From NCBI RefSeq assembly GCF_004328075.1, contig NZ_SJFN01000019.1, positions 49,806 to 113,805 on the forward strand: 64,000 nucleotides of DNA. Reading direction: 5' to 3'. A program made the position numbers and the translations under genes. Source of the stretch: Siculibacillus lacustris. GTDB lineage: Bacteria; Pseudomonadota; Alphaproteobacteria; Rhizobiales; Ancalomicrobiaceae. The notes under the pieces were generated by a model. That model ran no database searches. It saw nothing but the letters and a program-made list of their open reading frames with translations, and had not been told where the DNA came from. Below, piece after piece: positions 61,953 through 64,000 of this stretch (within the stretch, counting starts at the first letter, position 1; each line of letters opens with the position of its first letter).

Positions 61953-63002
61953 TCACTCCGACCAGGGCGCGAGGCGCTCGATCAGGGCGGCGTGATCGCC
62001 TTCGGCGGCGCGGTTCCAGCGGGCGATGTTGCCCATGGCGTCGGCGGCGGCCGAGACGAAGGCGTCGGGGCGCGACACCAGCTGGGTGATCAGGCCGGCG
62101 GCGGCGCCGGGATCATGGGCGTCGACGAAACGGCCGGAGCCGGCGAGGACCTCGCGGAACACCGGCTTGTCCGGCGCGACGATCGGCAGGCCGGCGTATT
62201 GCGCCTCGAGCAGCGGCAATCCGAGGCCTTCGTCGTGGGAGGTCGACAGGAAGACGTGCGCACTCGCCAGCAGGGCGCGGACCGCTTCGGCCTCCTGGTA
62301 GCCGTGCAGCACGACGCCCGGGCGTTCGCGCAGGCGATCGGCCTCGCCGCCCCAGCCGAAGCGGCCGACCACGTGCAGCCGGGCATCCCAGCCGTAGGCG
62401 TCGCGCAGCACCCCGACGATGTCGGCGGCGGCAGCGAGGTTCTTGCGCGGTTCGACGGTGCCCAGCGCGATCAGATCGAGTTTGCCGCCGCGCTCGACCT
62501 TGCGCTGGGTGGCGGCGCGGGCCGAGGCCTCGGCGCCGATCGCGAAGACGTCGCGCACGGTCGGGCGGTAGAGGGTGATCTCGGCATCGGGGCGGGCGAA
62601 GGCGCGCAACTCGCCGGCGGTAGTCTGCGAATTGACCAGGAACCACGGCAGCGTGGTCACCGCCCGGCGGAAGGCCGGCACCATGTAGAGCGCGGCGCGG
62701 CGGTTGAGGTCCTGGGGGCGGGTCAGCAGGAAACAGTCGTGGACGTAGGGCACCACCCGGCGGCCGAACCACGAGGCGGGGATCGACGGCGGGAAGCCCG
62801 AAGCGAGCAGGATCGCACCCGGCGAGGTCGCCAGACGCAGGGGAATGCCGATCTGCTGGGTGAGGATCAGGTCGAGGGTGCCGCTGGCGGTGATCGGCCG
62901 GACCTTCAGGGGCGACAGAGCCTCGGCGCTGAAGAGCTCGAGGGTGATCCGCTCGAGGCCGGTCATGGTGCGTCCGAGATGGGTCTGGTCGACCAGGATC
63001 AT
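61953..63002 (-). CDS. GT4-family glycosyltransferase
   Basis: A 349-residue GT-B glycosyltransferase. The C-terminal nucleotide-sugar domain is clear: ALGTVEPRKNLAAAADIV, LHVVGRFGWGGEADRL and VFLSTSHDEGLGLPLLEAQYAGLPIVAP, which carries the E-x7-E motif. The N-terminal acceptor domain begins MILVDQTHLGRTMTGLERIT. It follows a polysaccharide-type ATPase gene in the same direction (25 bp gap), so it probably adds a sugar during exopolysaccharide or capsule synthesis. Confidence 0.92.
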   Translation of the reverse strand: MILVDQTHLGRTMTGLERITLELFSAEALSPLKVRPITASGTLDLILTQQIGIPLRLATSPGAILLASGFPPSIPASWFGRRVVPYVHDCFLLTRPQDLNRRAALYMVPAFRRAVTTLPWFLVNSQTTAGELRAFARPDAEITLYRPTVRDVFAIGAEASARAATQRKVERGGKLDLIALGTVEPRKNLAAAADIVGVLRDAYGWDARLHVVGRFGWGGEADRLRERPGVVLHGYQEAEAVRALLASAHVFLSTSHDEGLGLPLLEAQYAGLPIVAPDKPVFREVLAGSGRFVDAHDPGAAAGLITQLVSRPDAFVSAAADAMGNIARWNRAAEGDHAALIERLAPWSE

Positions 63003-63027
63003 GCGGGGGGACCTCCTCGGCGGGCGC

Positions 63028-64000
63028 TCACGAGCGGCGGATGCGGCGGCGGTCGCCCCGCGGGGCGGCCGGTTCCGACCCCGACAGGGCCAGCGCCAGG
63101 ATGCGGTCGAACTGCGGCAGGAGGCCGCTCATCACTTCGATCTCGCCGGCGAGACGAGTACCTGTGAGATCGCCGGCTTCGGCGATCAGGACCACCCGGT
63201 CGACCGCTTCGGCGACGTCGAACAGCAGCGCGGCGGCCGGCGCGGTGCCGACATGGACCAGGGCGAGGTCGTGATCGACCAGGGCGATGTCGATCGCCGA
63301 AGCGACCGCTGCGGCGAGGTGGCCGAGCGGCCGGTCGAGCGCCGCCGCGGTCGGCCGCACCAACACCACGCCGTGGGCTTCGGCGTGGACGTCGAAGTCG
63401 GCGAGTTCGCGCAGGGGGTGCGGCGCGGCGAGGCGCGGGGCGCGATCGAAGGCGGCGGCGAGCGGGCCGGCGTCCTCGGCGAGATCGAACAGCACGACCC
63501 GGCGACCGGCCTCGGCGACGGCGCGGGCGAGGCCGAAGACCAGAGCGGCGGCGACCGCGGTCGGTACGGTGTCGGCATAGAGGAGGCGCGCGGCCGGCCC
63601 TTCGGCGCCGCCCAGCGCCGCGTCGAGGCGCTGCAGGATGGCGAGGCCGGCCGGATCGGCGGCGCCGTCGGCGGTCTCGACCAGGGCGGCGTCGGCGCCG
63701 GTGCCGGGTCCCGACGAGCGGCCGAGACGGGCGAGGCGTTCGGGCAGCAACACCAGATCGACCCGCTGCGGCGGCGCATCACGGCGGCGCGGGATCGGCC
63801 GGCGGAGCCGCGGGACGGAGGCGACGGCGGCCGCGGCAGCCCGGTCCACCGGGGCGCGCGGCGCGGCGGCGATGGCGGGGCGGGGCGGCTCGGCTGCGGA
63901 GGGTGCCGAGGGCGGGGAACCGGGCGGCGACTCGATCGCGGCGATTCCCGACGGGGCGGCCGCGGGGACGGGAGCCGGCGCCACCGCTTCGGCGGCAGCG
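63028..64000 (-). CDS. C-terminal part of a polysaccharide-biosynthesis P-loop-like protein, cut by window edge
   Basis: At least 323 codons; the frame stays open to the window end, so the start lies outside. The first visible part is Ala/Pro-rich. From about the middle it resembles the CpsD/ExoP-type BY-kinase or ParA-like fold (ARLLYADTVPTAVAAALVFGLARAVAEAGRRVVLFDLAED; LVDHDLALVHVGTAP; DRVVLIAEAGDLTGTRLAGEI), but the classical P-loop GKST is absent: the equivalent place reads TVPTAVAAAL. It may be a degenerate partner that does not bind ATP. Location next to a GT4 glycosyltransferase supports a role in surface polysaccharide synthesis. Confidence 0.6.
   Translation of the reverse strand, partial: AAAEAVAPAPVPAAAPSGIAAIESPPGSPPSAPSAAEPPRPAIAAAPRAPVDRAAAAAVASVPRLRRPIPRRRDAPPQRVDLVLLPERLARLGRSSGPGTGADAALVETADGAADPAGLAILQRLDAALGGAEGPAARLLYADTVPTAVAAALVFGLARAVAEAGRRVVLFDLAEDAGPLAAAFDRAPRLAAPHPLRELADFDVHAEAHGVVLVRPTAAALDRPLGHLAAAVASAIDIALVDHDLALVHVGTAPAAALLFDVAEAVDRVVLIAEAGDLTGTRLAGEIEVMSGLLPQFDRILALALSGSEPAAPRGDRRRIRRS

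Overview
This window is GC-rich, densely coded DNA from an alphaproteobacterium. The gene families (smo sorbitol/mannitol transporter, FdxN-type ferredoxin, NifJ-like oxidoreductase, CooMKLXUH-type hydrogenase, PreTA pyrimidine catabolism) suggest a facultatively anaerobic, probably nitrogen-fixing Hyphomicrobiales- or Rhodospirillales-type organism. That placement is inferred from family resemblance only. No rRNA, tRNA, CRISPR array or insertion sequence was recognised.

Layout. 1-2534 (minus) is the end of a type VI secretion cluster (tssA-tssB-tssC, tssC cut by the window edge). 2756-6878 is an EmrAB-type efflux pair and its divergent TetR regulator, with two operators around the pump promoter. 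7935-11640 is a 2-keto-3-deoxygluconate module: two different KDG kinases, a KDPG aldolase and a divergent GntR/FadR regulator with a 19-bp operator. An adenine deaminase follows. 12899-20900 is a polyol locus: HAD phosphatase, SorC regulator, SmoEFGK-like ABC transporter, a 38-codon remnant of the sorbitol dehydrogenase smoS, and an intact mannitol dehydrogenase. 21168-23776 holds a LysR regulator, an NAD-dependent epimerase and a histidine phosphatase.

23162-39229 is the most interesting region. A complete CooMKLXUH-type energy-converting [NiFe] hydrogenase with a 2[4Fe-4S] ferredoxin reads leftward. hypA, hypB and a CooA-family CRP regulator lie next to it, and a very large (about 1554-residue) NifJ-like 2-oxoacid:ferredoxin oxidoreductase reads rightward. 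No CO dehydrogenase genes are present. The CooA-family regulator has Ser and Asn where the CooA heme ligands Cys75 and His77 should be, yet a perfect CooA-type palindrome lies 71 bp upstream of cooM. The simplest reading is a hydrogen-evolving, ion-pumping outlet for ferredoxin reduced by 2-oxoacid oxidation, controlled by a CooA relative responding to something other than heme-bound CO.

39579-59717 is a nitrogen-scavenging and pyrimidine/hydantoin region. It starts with a near-perfect sigma-54 promoter ahead of a spermidine/putrescine-type ABC transporter, whose first permease gene is broken by an internal deletion and frame change. It continues with a hydantoin/allantoin racemase, dihydropyrimidine dehydrogenase (PreA, PreT), MmsA, a second ABC transporter of the SsuABC/ThiXYZ type, dihydropyrimidinase and N-carbamoyl-beta-alanine amidohydrolase. 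Two RutR-like boxes sit ahead of preT and ahead of the second transporter. A probable suhB/MmgR-type small RNA lies on the minus strand at about 50425-50500. The right end holds a SnoaL-like protein, an aldehyde dehydrogenase, a GT4 glycosyltransferase and the C-terminal part of a polysaccharide-biosynthesis protein cut by the window edge.

The longer gaps carry two repeat families: inverted pairs of a C/G-tract element (20945-21126, 42150-42356, 42403-42651) and a roughly 128-bp element (45323-45450, 45582-45710, diverged copy 56726-56860).
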